Assembly: GCF_037042905.1 (NCBI RefSeq)
Contig: NC_087259.1
Coordinates: forward strand, 22,757,001 to 22,821,000
From: Lytechinus pictus
Lineage: Eukaryota > Echinodermata > Echinoidea > Temnopleuroida > Toxopneustidae
Direction of reading: 5' to 3'
DNA length: 64,000 bases
Part shown: positions 32,741-43,262 of the stretch, piece after piece
Layout: each line of letters opens with the position of its first letter
Position numbering within the stretch: the stretch's first letter is position 1
Notes under the pieces: generated by a model
The model's input: the letters and a program-made list of their open reading frames with translations, nothing else
Told to the model about the DNA's origin: nothing
The model's database searches: none
Program-made: the position numbers and the translations under genes

Positions 32741-33579
32741 CAACATGTGGAAGAAAATGATATTGAAATTCGATGTTTATTTATTTATTTTAGTTATAAA
32801 AACTGCTCGACGTATGAAGGGGCCCTGTATCAACAAACATGAAAACACATAACAAAACAATATGCAATAGTCAACAAAATAAACATATGATATAATGGTC
32901 AATGATAAAGAAAAAAAAATACACCAAAAAGGAGGAAAATGCAAATAACCAAGAAACTAATAAATTTTAGTGGTGTATATGCCTAATCGCTTAAAATGAT
33001 TTACACTCACAATTTACATACATGTATTCTCGCGCGCTATAGTCGCGTTTGCAGTGTATTTTAGGGGTCCACCCGCTATAGTCATATAAGGACCACTAGT
33101 CATATACCGGCTAATACCATAGTCATAATAATCATAATGGTCACGTTCATAAGGTCTATATGTTCATAGAGGTCGCTAAAGTCATAATCAACTATGGGGA
33201 CGCTCCCCCTACCAAAAATAGTAGGGGGGACACAATATCAAAATCCCCTTACTATTTTTGGTCTTTAATGATAGAGAAAAATACATCATGCACAATCGAA
33301 ATAATACATGTATTTTGGACCAAACGAACTTACATTTAGCATGTTTAGGGTGAATAAAAACCCTTTTTTTTTTGTAATTTTTTTTTTTTTTTTTTTTTGG
33401 GGGGGGGGTCAAAATGACCTTACGTTTTGGGTGATAACTTTTTTTTTTTTTTTTTTGCTTGTCTAATTTTCCAGCTCCTGGTCCCCCTAACTTTGGGGAC
33501 AGATTTAATAATAATAAATTACATTTCTATAGCGCATAATACACAAGGTCTCTATGCGCTTCACATATACAAGAATTAA
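32741..33579. other. No gene recognised; simple repeats and a hairpin
   Basis: Repeated 'atagtcat'-like words at 33040-33190. A hairpin at 33211-33262 (ACCAAAAATAGTA with its complement). T-runs at 33365-33400 and 33440-33456 with a G8 run between them. Confidence 0.45.
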
Positions 33580-33984
33580 AGGACAAGTCTACCCCAACAA
33601 AAAGTTGATTCGAATAAAAAAAAAAAAAAACCAACAAGCAAAACACTGAAAATTTCATCAAAATCGGCTGTGAAATAAGAAAGTTATGACATTTTAAAGT
33701 TTCGCTTCTTTTCACAAAACAGTTATATGCACATACTGGCTGGTATGCAAATGAGTAGACTGATGACGTCATCCACTCACTATTTCCTTTGCATTTAATT
33801 ATATGAAATATAAAATATTCTAATTTTCTCCTAATTGTCAAGTCAAACAACAATGGTTCCTCCCTGAACATGTGAAATTAACATTGTTTAATACTATATG
33901 GTTCAGTCAAGTTGGCCCTTCTAGTTAAATCTGTAAAAAATGAAATAGTGTAATTGAAACAATAAAAAACAAAAGAAATAGTAT

Positions 33985-34150
33985 ACAAATATTCAATGTT
34001 GATGAGTGCGATCGTTCCGAATATTGCATGAGTGTGCAAGTTGAAACAGTCTATTCAACGACGCGAAGCGGAGTTGAATAGGCTGTATCAACTTGTAACG
34101 AATGTAATATTCGGAACGTCGCACGAATACAACATTGAATATTTGTTTTA
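33985..34150. repeat. Imperfect hairpin with G/C-rich centre
   Basis: Arms read 'attcaatgttgatgagtgcga...ttccgaatatt...gcaagttgaaacagtctattcaac' and the reverse complement of the right arm. The centre is 'gacgcgaagcggag'. It has the same design as the hairpin at 40955-41100. Confidence 0.75.
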
Positions 34151-34603
34151 TACAACACCGATAGCTTACACTTTAGACTAGATCTAGATAGGCTAGATCT
34201 ATAGGTGTAGTAGATGACTAACGCGCATTAGGTCTTATTTTGCTTACAATGTTGTCTTTTGAGCGTCGAGTAGATTTACTCCAGTAATCCCAGGAGTCAA
34301 GTACTTTCAACATAGATCCATAAAGTCATAGATCCATGAAGTCTAATTTGTGAATGAATTCAATAAAACCCAGAAGGAAACCCAAAAGGTACGCAGCCGT
34401 ACCCTGGGAATAATTTGCTTAGCAACGTACGTACGCGCATTGTGTTCAGCTTAGCAACGTGTATGCGCAGTGCTACGTACATCGGTCAGAGTTATACAAA
34501 AACGTGATTACGCGCGTATATCGCTAATTCACTTAACGTGTACGGGGCTATCAATGGGTTCAGTGTGCCCAGGGATCTTGCAGTCCTGGCTCATTTACTT
34601 AAG

Positions 34604-34651
34604 CGTGCTATAGTCGACTATAGCACGAGCGTGCAATAGTCGACTATAGCA
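34604..34651. repeat. 24-bp perfect palindrome plus adjoining near-copy
   Basis: CGTGCTATAGTC is followed directly by its reverse complement (34604-34627). A second near-palindromic copy follows at 34629-34651 with one mismatch. A further half-copy (GCGTGCTATAG) is at 34669. Confidence 0.85.
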
Positions 34652-35404
34652 CGGCTAGCATATCTTAGCGTGCTATAGCTGATTCCTCTGAATGTCATGT
34701 GACACGCTTTCATCCAATCAGCTGTCAAGGATCTATACATGTGTTGTATAATGAGTGATGAACATCATCAACTGACACATTTGTATGTCAATGAGTTGTG
34801 CATATCACTGTTTTGTGGAAAATAAGCGAAACTTTAGAATGTCATAACTTTCTTATTTTACATCCGATTTTGATGAAATTCTCACCAATGTGCTGGTTTG
34901 ATTTTTCTCTATTTTTTCAAATCAACATTTCCTGGGGTGGACTTGACCTTTAAATATCTCAACTTATACAATATGGGCATTGAAAAAAAAGAAGTTACAA
35001 TTAATTAATCAATGGTTAAATAGGTACGTTTTAAGTGCAGTCTTAAAGGTGTGGATGGTGGGTGCAGATTTACGCCCATGCAGTCATAATAGAGTACAAG
35101 AGGTTCGTCAGATTAGGGTCAGCCAGTCATAGCAAAAGAGGTTTGCCAGTCATTCAGAAGAGGTTCGCCATATGAGGGGAATGAGTGTAGCAGTGGCGGA
35201 TCCAGGGGGGCACAGGGGGCGCCCCCCCTAAATAAAAGTAAAAGAAAGAAAAGGCGCCGCTTGAAAAAATAAAAAATAAAGGAAAGAAAAGAAAAGGCGC
35301 CGCTTAAAAAAAAAATATACACTGATATAATATTAGCAACAGTAAAGAAAAGACTATCCCCCAGCAAAGCACAATCATATCATCTTCCTTATCTTTTCTT
35401 TTAA

Positions 35405-36190
35405 TTACCCTTTTCCCAACAACTTCGCCGGTTGAAAATAATCAGCAGTGCGCTGCCTGCATATGGCGCCAATCAAGAATAATCAGTGCCACCTAAATCT
35501 AAATCGGCGCCGGACAAGAATAATCAGCGCCATTTGGTTATAGATCGGCGCCAGTCAAGAAAAATCGGCACTGCCAGAGTCTTAACCGGCGCCGATCAAG
35601 GATAATCAGCGCCACCTTAATCTAACTCGGCACCGGACAAGAATAATCGGCGCCATCTGGTTATAAATCGGCGCTGCCTGAGTTCTTAACCGGCGCCGAT
35701 CAAGGATAATCAACGCCATCTATATCTAAATCGGGGCTGGTCAAGAATAACCAGCGCCATCTGGTTATAAATCGGCGCTGCCTGAGTCTTAACCGGTGAC
35801 GATCAAAAATAATCAGCTCCACCTAAATCTAAATCGGCGCCGGACAAGAACAATCAGCACCACTTGGTTAAAAATCGGCGCCAGTCATAAATAATCGGCG
35901 CCTCCTGGTTCTAAATCGGCGCCAGTCGATTATGAATTGCCGCTGCCTGAATCTTACGTGACGTCGGTAAAAATATTCAGCACTACTTGTTCTAAATCGG
36001 CGCCGGTCAAGACAAATCGGCGCTGCCTTTGTCTTAACCGGCGCCACCTAAATTTAAATCGGCGCCGGTCAAGAATAATCAGCGTCCCCTGGTTCCAATA
36101 AATAGGCGCCGGTAGAATAATGAAGAAGGGCCTATTGCCAACCAAATCTAGATCGGCGCCGGTCAAGAATGATCAGCGGCACCTGGTTAT
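35405..36190. repeat. GGCGCC-rich minisatellite, base unit about 33 bp
   Basis: Irregular tandem units built from 'aaatcggcgccggtcaagaataatcagc', 'gccacctggttataaatcggcgc' and 'tgcctgagtcttaaccggcgcc'. The palindrome GGCGCC recurs about every 30-35 bp. Units are diverged and partly in higher-order arrangement. Confidence 0.85.
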
Positions 36191-36548
36191 ACATTAGTTT
36201 TATTGTTGAATGGTCATAACGAATAACAAAGCTTATCGCATGCCCTTACAAAGTGGACTGGGGCGGGGCAGTTGCCCACAGATGTCATGAAATCTTTAAT
36301 TTGTTATTTAAAAAATCCAAGAATCATACAAAAGTGTAGAGCAAATCCTTTAATTTTGATCTTATTTTCCAATGCTTTAATAAAAAAAGGTCGGTCGCTT
36401 TTCTTCTTTACACATTCCACATTGTGCCACCTCTATGGCCTTTAGTCATGTTAGTGTAAGACAGCTACTATCATGACTATGGTGTTTTATGAAGATGATT
36501 CTTTATTCAATTAGTCCAAAACTTTGCTAAAACCCGTTGCTAATACTT

Positions 36549-36709
36549 CGGGGCGTTTCATGAAAGGACTTGTCGGACGTTTTATCCGACAAGTCCCATT
36601 TTATCCGACAGTTACCATAGTAACAGTACCTCTCAGCCAATCAACATCAGAGAAAGATGTCAGATCTGACAACTTGTCGGATGAAAATGTTGATGAAACA
36701 CTCCCCGGG
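36549..36709. mobile_element. MITE-like element with GGGGCGTTTCATGAA ends
   Basis: The left end CGGGGCGTTTCATGAAAGGA and the right end, reverse-complemented (GGGGAGTGTTTCATCAA), are similar. Internally, ACTTGTCGGA words occur in both orientations. About 160 bp, no coding capacity, no clear target duplication. Confidence 0.5.
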
Positions 36710-37191
36710 AGTGTATAATTACGCAAACAGACGTATATTCGTTAGACCTTAAACCACTAAATATAATTTTCAATGTATAAATACAGTTTGTCAATACCTT
36801 TGTTTTAAAGTTTAAATGTTATCGCCACAAAATTTGATTTATTTTCATCTTCCATTAAGTTAATATTATTCATTTGATCACTCAGGAAGAAGTTAAAAAA
36901 AATAACGATACCTGTAAAACTGGAGAACTATTTCCAAAGCTCTGTCTTGAAGGATCTCTTTCTGAATTCAGGTCATAAGCATATCCAGTTTCATCAAAGT
37001 AGTTAGAGAAAAATTACTCATCATTACAAATTGCATTATATTTAGTGAAAAGCATCACAATATATATATATATAAATACCAAATCTGTATATAGGCCTAT
37101 ATACATCATGTACATTAAAAAATCGAATGATAATATAAACCTGGATTGGTGATGTATTCCAAATGATTCATGGTGTAGTATCATTGTATAT
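36710..37191. other. No gene recognised
   Basis: AT-rich sequence between two transposon-like elements, with a TA run near 37060. Confidence 0.4.
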
Positions 37192-38085
37192 ACAGAGGCG
37201 TCGATCCTGGGGGGGGGGGGCAGGGGGTCGATCGCCCCACCAATGAAAATATTGGGGGGGGGGCAAACATATCATTTTGCCCCCCCCCCCCCAATGATTC
37301 CGCATGTGCAAAAATAAAATAAGCTGGTAGTGTTACACAGAAATCAGCAAGCGAGCTTGAGCTACACAACTCATTCTTTATTTAAAATCATGCTCAAATT
37401 GTCCGCTTTTCAGATTGGAATATAAAAATGTTCAGCTCGCGCTTCGCGCTCGCATAATTTCTGTAGCAAAACCCCAGACTTTTCATTATTAAATAGGTGA
37501 ATAGAATGTCCCGTTTTCAGTTCTAAACCTCAAAAGAACTCCCGCTTCGATTTGCAATAATCTTTTGTTGGATATAATCCTGTTCTTTATTAAAAACTTC
37601 CATTAAACTGTCATTTTTTTCCAGATCGAAATATCAAAATTTTAAGCTCGCGCTACGCGCTCGCATTTATTGTTTTTTTAGATACCCAACTTAATCATTG
37701 GTAACAAAAATGCTTAGAATATCAAGCTTTCTGGTCAGTATATAAAGAAATTTAAGCTCGCCCTCGACACTCGCATTATCTGTGTAGTGAGATATGTATC
37801 CTCCTCATGATTTACCAAGAGCAGTCCTAAACAGACACCTTTTTCCTGTTTTCAGGTCAGAATACTAAAAAAAAATCAGCTCGCGCTCGCATTAATTTGT
37901 TGGTGAGATATGTGTCTCTATCTCATGAGTCATATAAATAAATAAATATATACATATATATGCATATGTGTGTGTGCGTGTTTGTGTGTGAGTTTGTTTG
38001 ATTTGTGTGATCGAGCGCCTTTGGAAAGTTGATTCATGATTTTGCCCCCCCCCCCCCCGATCTGAAAAAAGGATCGACGCCCCTG
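37192..38085. mobile_element. Non-autonomous DNA element with ACAGRGGCGTCGATCC ends
   Basis: The left end is ACAGAGGCGTCGATCC and the right end reverse-complemented is ACAGGGGCGTCGATCC. Both are flanked by GTATAT (37186-37191, 38086-38091). G- and C-runs lie just inside. The interior holds four diverged direct repeats of about 150-180 bp, each with a version of GCTCGCGCTTCGCGCTCGC. No ORF. Confidence 0.7.
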
Positions 38086-38408
38086 TGTATATATTTATAT
38101 AGTAAAAAAAAATTGTTTCTCAATTAATATACAAAAGTATTGGCCTCATCGCAATAAAGGGTTAGTACACGAGATTTTGAAATCGCACATAACATTCATA
38201 ATTTGTGTTACTTTTTGCTTGTTTCTTTCTTTAATAAGTTTTTCAATCTCTCTCTATATATGTTTTAGAAAGATTATATGTTTAAATTGATGTATATTTT
38301 CTGTTATAATGAGATATGTTTAAGTGGACTTCAGGGAATGGTCGTACGCAGCAAGGGGGAGCTAGGGGGGCAAATTCCCGATCAGCTGTTGTGAAAACAC
38401 ATTTTTTC

Positions 38409-39001
38409 CCCGGGGGGGGGGCACTCAGTATATAATGCATAGTGGGTATGTGCCGCGGAGGGGACCCCATTTTTACACTCAAATTTCCGTTCCAAGGCAT
38501 ATAATTTTTTGTCTTATTGAGAAAAAGATCAATTAAAGAAAGCCGCTCCAAAGCATAGCATTTTCTTCTTATCGAGAAAAAGAAGAAATAAATCCGCTCC
38601 AAGGCTTCGCATATTTTCCGTTACGCCGTTCCGGTTGCATTGTTCTGCTACAATCAGCCGCAATTTTGGTGAAAAGCGGCCGCAGAGCGCTGTCCGACCA
38701 TCGTCTCTGCGCTAGCGCACCCGGCGCCCGTGCCGCTGGGCTAGCTGCAAAGCAGCTGCATGCACGTTCCATAGGGGTGTATACCACTGAACTAGAGATA
38801 CGTATTTTTAGTTCAGTGGTGTATACGCACTCACACGCAGGGACCCGTTCCAAGGACCCCCGTTTTCACAAACATTTGTAGTTCCGAAGCCCGTTCCGAG
38901 GACCCTCCTTTTTACAATAAGCCCGCTCCAAGGCCCCCGTTTTTTGTCTCGCCCGCGGCACATACCCACTACTTTTTTGGTCGAGTGCCCCCCCCCCCGG
39001 G
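38409..39001. mobile_element. G/C-tract-ended DNA element with long TIRs
   Basis: Both ends read CCCGGGGGGG...GGCACTC toward the inside, followed by a matching TAGTGGGTATGTGCCGCG. The inverted repeats are about 50 bp with one gapped section. TTTTTTC flanks both sides (38402-38408, 39002-39008). The interior has repeated 'ccgctccaaggc' words, a 12-bp stem (ACCACTGAACTA) and a G/C-rich core. Small frames inside are non-coding. Confidence 0.75.
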
Positions 39002-39928
39002 TTTTTTCCCTTAAAATTTCATGAAAACTATGAAAAATGTGCAAATGTGAGATTTGCACCAAATACTTTTATTACACTTGTAAAAAAAATAATCGCCCCA
39101 TTGAGCAGCTCGGTCCGTTTACTATATCGCTTTTATTTTATTTTTTTTAAATGCTTGCCCCCCCCCCCTCCAGGAAATATTATCTGCGTGTGGTCATGCA
39201 AAATGGCATGACTGGAAATCCTACATTTTGAAAAGAGCATTTGACAGGGTCAGACTGTACCCCTTTTTTAACATTTTCTTTTATGGCATGGCGCCGGTGA
39301 AGTGCAAAAATATGTGCGCCGCTCGATCGGCAGTGCACCCCCCCCCCCTTTCGCCAAAAGCTGGATCCGCTAGCCTATGTGTAGTATCGGGTTCTCCTGA
39401 CTTCGCCAGTCAAAATAGTAAGTGAGGGTCAAAAGAGGTTCGCCAGTCATAGTAGAAGAGGGTCGCCAGTGCCCCCCCCCCCCCCCCCGATCCCGATGAC
39501 TGTTCTGTTTGCGCGACTCTCGTCGTACCGTACTGCTAGTAAATCCAAATCATTTCGTAGCGCGCGGCGGCGCGGGCGGCGACGAATGGAAGGAGAGCGA
39601 GCTAGACTCCCTAGCCTAGATGATCAAGGGGCGGTTTGGGGAATCCCGAAAAGCTTGGCGTACCGACACACGAGTCCAATGATCATCCTAATTAACCCGG
39701 AACTCATTTATTTTGGATGACGTAGCCTACGTGACAGAATACCAGCGGATGACTGGAATCACATGTGTTCTTTGGTGGAATTCAATCAATCAAGTTCAAA
39801 GAAAGACTAGGGTAAATGGGTAATAATATTAATCAGCTTAGGCCTTCCCTTACTTAGTTAGAGTCAGACTCACAAATGCCAAATTTGCATAGGCCAGGGA
39901 GCTCCCGCCCGCGCAGCGGCCGGGAGCC
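39002..39928. other. No gene recognised; C-tracts and short repeats
   Basis: C-runs near 39157, 39341 and 39473-39488. Two or three 'gaagaggttcgccagtcat' units around 39400-39470 are also seen at 35115-35176. A short G/C-rich stretch at 39560-39590. Confidence 0.4.
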
Positions 39929-40342
39929 CAGGGGCTTACCGTGTATTTGACCATACTCACGGGACTAGGGTGATTTATGGTCTAAATATTTCTCCAAATG
40001 AATTGTGAAAACAGAAAGCATACAATTACCACGATTATATGGATGAAGGTCTAACAAGTGGCAGTTTCCTGACATCTGGGCACAGACTGGAACCTCAAAA
40101 AACGAAAAGTTATCTCCTACCCCAGTCTCGATCGGCCATTTTGTTATGATTTTTAACAAAAATGGCCGATCGAGACGGGGGTAGAAGGAGAGAACTTTTC
40201 GTTTTTTTGAGGTTCCAGTCTGTGCCCAGATGTCAGGAAACTGCCACTCGTTAGACCTTCATCCATATAATCGTGGTTGTATACTTTCTGTTTTCACAAT
40301 TCATTTGGAGAAATATTTAGACCATAAAATCACCCTAGTCCC
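39929..40342. mobile_element. Palindromic foldback element, copy 1 (right tip missing)
   Basis: The left arm (39929-40144) and right arm (40152-40342) are near-perfect reverse complements over about 190 bp, with a 7-nt loop. The end starts CAGGGGCTTACCGTG. The right arm stops at 'caccctagtccc', so the outer 40 bp or so of its terminus are missing. No coding capacity. Confidence 0.85.
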
Positions 40343-40356
40343 TAACCCAGGGAGCC

Positions 40357-40812
40357 CAGGGGCTTACCGTGTATTTTACCATACTCACGGGACAAGGGTG
40401 ATTTATGGTCTAAATATTTCTCCAAATGAATTGTGAAAACAGAAATTATGCACTTACCACAAATATTTGGATGAAGGTCTAACGAGTGGCAGTTTCCTGA
40501 CATCTGGGCACAAACTGGAACCTCAAAAAAACGAAAAGTTCTCTCCTTCTACCCCAGTCTCGATCGGCCATTTTGTTACATTACAATTCATAACAAAAAT
40601 GGCCGATCGAGACGGGGGTAGAAGGAGAGAACTTTTCGTTTTTTCAGGTTCCAGTTTGTGCCCAGATGTCAGGAAACTGCCACTCGTTAGACCTTCATCC
40701 AAATATTCGTGGTAAGTGCATAATTTCTGTTTTCACAATTCATTTGGAGAAATATTTAGACCATAAATCACCCTAGTCCCGTGAGTATGGTCAAATACAC
40801 GGTAAGCCCCTG
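40357..40812. mobile_element. Palindromic foldback element, copy 2 (complete)
   Basis: Same sequence as copy 1. Arms of about 220 bp (40357-40578 and 40590-40812) begin and end with CAGGGGCTTACC and its complement. The loop is about 10 nt. It is followed by a further partial right arm at 40814-40902. Confidence 0.85.
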
Positions 40813-40954
40813 TTTTCTGTTTTCACAATTCATTTGGAGAAATATTTGGACCATAAATCACCCTAGTCCCGTGAGTATGGTCAAATACACGGTAAGCCCC
40901 TGGGCTTTCATATGAAAAAAAACCTCATTTTTTAGGTGTCATATAAACCAAATA

Positions 40955-41100
40955 ATGTTTTTTTCATTCGTGCAATGGACATAATACTCCATTCGGTGAA
41001 AGATGAAATAATGATCCATTCAACTCGGCTACGCCTTGTTGAATGGATCGTTTCATCTTTCCCCTCATGAAGTATTCTGTCCATTGCACTCATAAACATT
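40955..41100. repeat. Hairpin, about 65-bp arms
   Basis: 'tcgtgcaatggacataatactccattcgg...gatccattcaac' is mirrored after a short centre 'tcggctacgcctt'. It is imperfect and similar in design to 33985-34150. Confidence 0.75.
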
Positions 41101-41307
41101 CATTATTTGTATACCGGTAGATAACCTCGTTCGTAGGATGAGTGCATTATACTAACGTTAGCCTTGTTGTTTGATGAGTGGTTTGGCGGACGGTCTGTCG
41201 TGTGGCTCAGACACCGCTGACACTGAGTGACAGTGACACAGTGGCAGATGTAAAAAGGACAGGGGTAGTCTAGTAGTGTTATTACTAAAACCCCTGAAAA
41301 GTCGTAT

Positions 41308-41695
41308 CTCAAAGTTAAATGAAAGTAGTTGCAGTAAACACTGATTTCACGAGAAAGTAAGTACAACCAGGCTTAATTGTCACTATATCATCGAGGATCT
41401 AGATCTGGTACAGTTACATAAACTGAACTTTGTGAAATCTTGAAATCTACGCTGAAAAATGTTCACACTGAAGATCACCAACACAGATAAGCGCACGTGG
41501 GACAGTGTATTATTATTGCTTTGAATGTCGGCCCGACCCGTGATTATTTGCTTATTTCTCAGCAATTACACAATTTCTTCCAGAATCCTTTGGCACATGT
41601 TTTTTATTTATACAAACGGACACTTTGGTGGTCATTTCATTGGATTCTGTACGAACTCATTTTGAAATCGTCACCACAACTGGCATTTATCTTTA
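41308..41695 (+). repeat. Dispersed repeat, second copy at 56914-57310
   Basis: Long shared stretches in the same order include 'gatctagatctggtacagtt', 'gggacagtgtattattattg', 'caattacacaatttcttcca' and 'gaatcctttggcacat'. About 390 bp, perhaps 80-85% alike by eye. Non-coding. Confidence 0.8.
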
Positions 41696-42254
41696 ATTCA
41701 GCCTGGCTTGGGAGATTTTAGACTGATATTGTTGCGGAGGAGTTTTTTAAAAACTTTTTCTGATTTTTGTTTGCCTTCCTCCTACTACTCGGTCCTAACG
41801 TTAGTCCTACACTACACTACAGCCCAGGCTAGTTACATTTACGGAGGCCAGAGGGTATGCCGCGGATGGTATGAATTGATTTTAAAAAGCAATTGTTTCT
41901 TATTTTTTCCTTTCCACCTATAAAGCAGAGTCTTTCAATAAATGCCCATTTATCTTCTTAATTGATACACAAACTCAAACTGCTACTGAGACTTGAGTAC
42001 AAACTACATCGTCACAATGTTGTAAACTACACATTTTTCTTTTCCTTCTGAAGACTTGCTTTCTTTGTACTCTTTTTTTACTTTAAGCTTTTTTTGCTAC
42101 CCTTTTTTGTTGTTACTGAGCGTAATAGTCTTGCAATTACAACTCTCATCTTTCAATTCAATTTGATTTATTTGATTTATTTAAAAATTACAAACAAATC
42201 AAAATAATACTATAAGCTGAGAAGAAACAGAAACAACAAAGCAAGGCAATGAGA
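41696..42254. other. No gene recognised
   Basis: AT-rich spacer with no recognisable structure. Confidence 0.4.
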
Positions 42255-42431
42255 GGGGCGTTGGTTCGAATCAAAGTCATGGCATGTTTCCTTCAGCAAG
42301 AAATTTACACACAATGTGCTGCACTCAACCCAGGTGAGCTGAATGGGTACAAAGCAGGATTAATTCCTTGAATGCACTGAGCGCTGCACGCTGGTAGGCA
42401 CCAGGTGCTAAAGCTGGGGTAATAATAGTTT
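42255..42431 (+). mobile_element. Partial tRNA-derived SINE
   Basis: GGTTCGAATC followed by 'tttccttcagcaagaaattt' and 'gtgctgcactcaacccaggtg', as in the SINE at 26137-26430. The A-box half of the head is degraded and the tail is short. Confidence 0.7.
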
Positions 42432-43262
42432 TCTGATGGAGTTCGAGTTTTAAGTTTGTTTGTTTTTTTCTCTTTTTTTGTTCTCTAAAAATCTCCAATC
42501 AATGTAGCTGATTTATTTGAAAGCTAAGAAAAAAGAAAGAAACTTTGTCACTCTTAGGTAGGATCATTTTATCATAATTTCTTTTTGCTACTGATTATAA
42601 ATGTGAACACGAATAATGTTGGTCTCCATTCGGAGAGGTCATGTTTTGATTTTAATACGCACTACTACAACATGAAACAATCTGTTATAATTGTCTTTAT
42701 GTTTGTATATATATGTATGTATCTATATGAAGTGTTACTTGTAGAACGTTACAATTTATGTCAAGCAATTCCCCCTTTTGGGGAATGCACAGGCATCTTT
42801 GGCGATTTGTTTTGTAATGTTAATAGTCTACATTGTCTTGTTTTTTCAAGGTACTTTATTAACAAACACAATTATGATAGGAGTGTTAAGAGGTCATGTT
42901 TTATCTGCCTTTAATATTTCAAATCCTAATGATATACGACAAGTGCTTGGCACTTTTTTACCAATGACAATACTTCACAGATTGGGATGTAGGCCTCTGA
43001 AAGGTATTCATGGACAAAGAATAGATTTTGAGAGTTCAGTAATTTGTATGCCCATATTGGAAGTCAGTATAGTTTCTTTTCATATGCAGCCTCTGGTTTT
43101 AAAGCAAACTCAGTATGCACATCAGTTTAGTCGTTATTCATGTAATTTGAATGATTGTTACATTCTCACGATTAGGCATATAATGAAAAAGATACACGTA
43201 CTATAATTCGAACGGGTGATTTTATAGTGTTTTCTAGTAGAATTATTCTTTTTCTTATAAAA

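Larger units (their letters stand above)
33580..34949. mobile_element. TTAA-flanked DNA transposon, non-autonomous
   Basis: The left end AGGACAAGTCTACCCC and the right end (reverse-complemented AGGTCAAGTCCACCCC) are each bordered by TTAA (33576-33579, 34950-34953). The inverted similarity extends about 200 bp inward ('atttcatcaaaatcgg', 'aagttatgacatt', 'aaagtttcgctt', 'caaaacag'). TTAA targeting is known for piggyBac and Kolobok; without a transposase I cannot choose. The interior has two strong palindromic structures and no coding frame. Confidence 0.8.
35195..39371. mobile_element. Possible composite element bounded by GGCGGATCCAG-type ends
   Basis: GGCGGATCCAG followed by G-rich sequence (35195) and CTGGATCCGCT preceded by C-rich sequence (to 39371) form an 11-bp inverted pair with one mismatch. 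The sequence outside both ends shares 'gaagaggttcgcca'-type repeats (about 35115-35176 and 39403-39470). This could be one large insertion filled by later ones, or chance pairing of two unrelated ends. Confidence 0.3.

Noticed and set aside
38569..38881. Frames on both strands in the G/C-rich core of the element at 38409
   Set aside because: They follow an internal inverted repeat and have no recognisable domain.
42778..43206. 142-codon frame upstream of the Tx1-like element
   Set aside because: No motif recognised; may be part of the same open leader, but I cannot support a separate gene.
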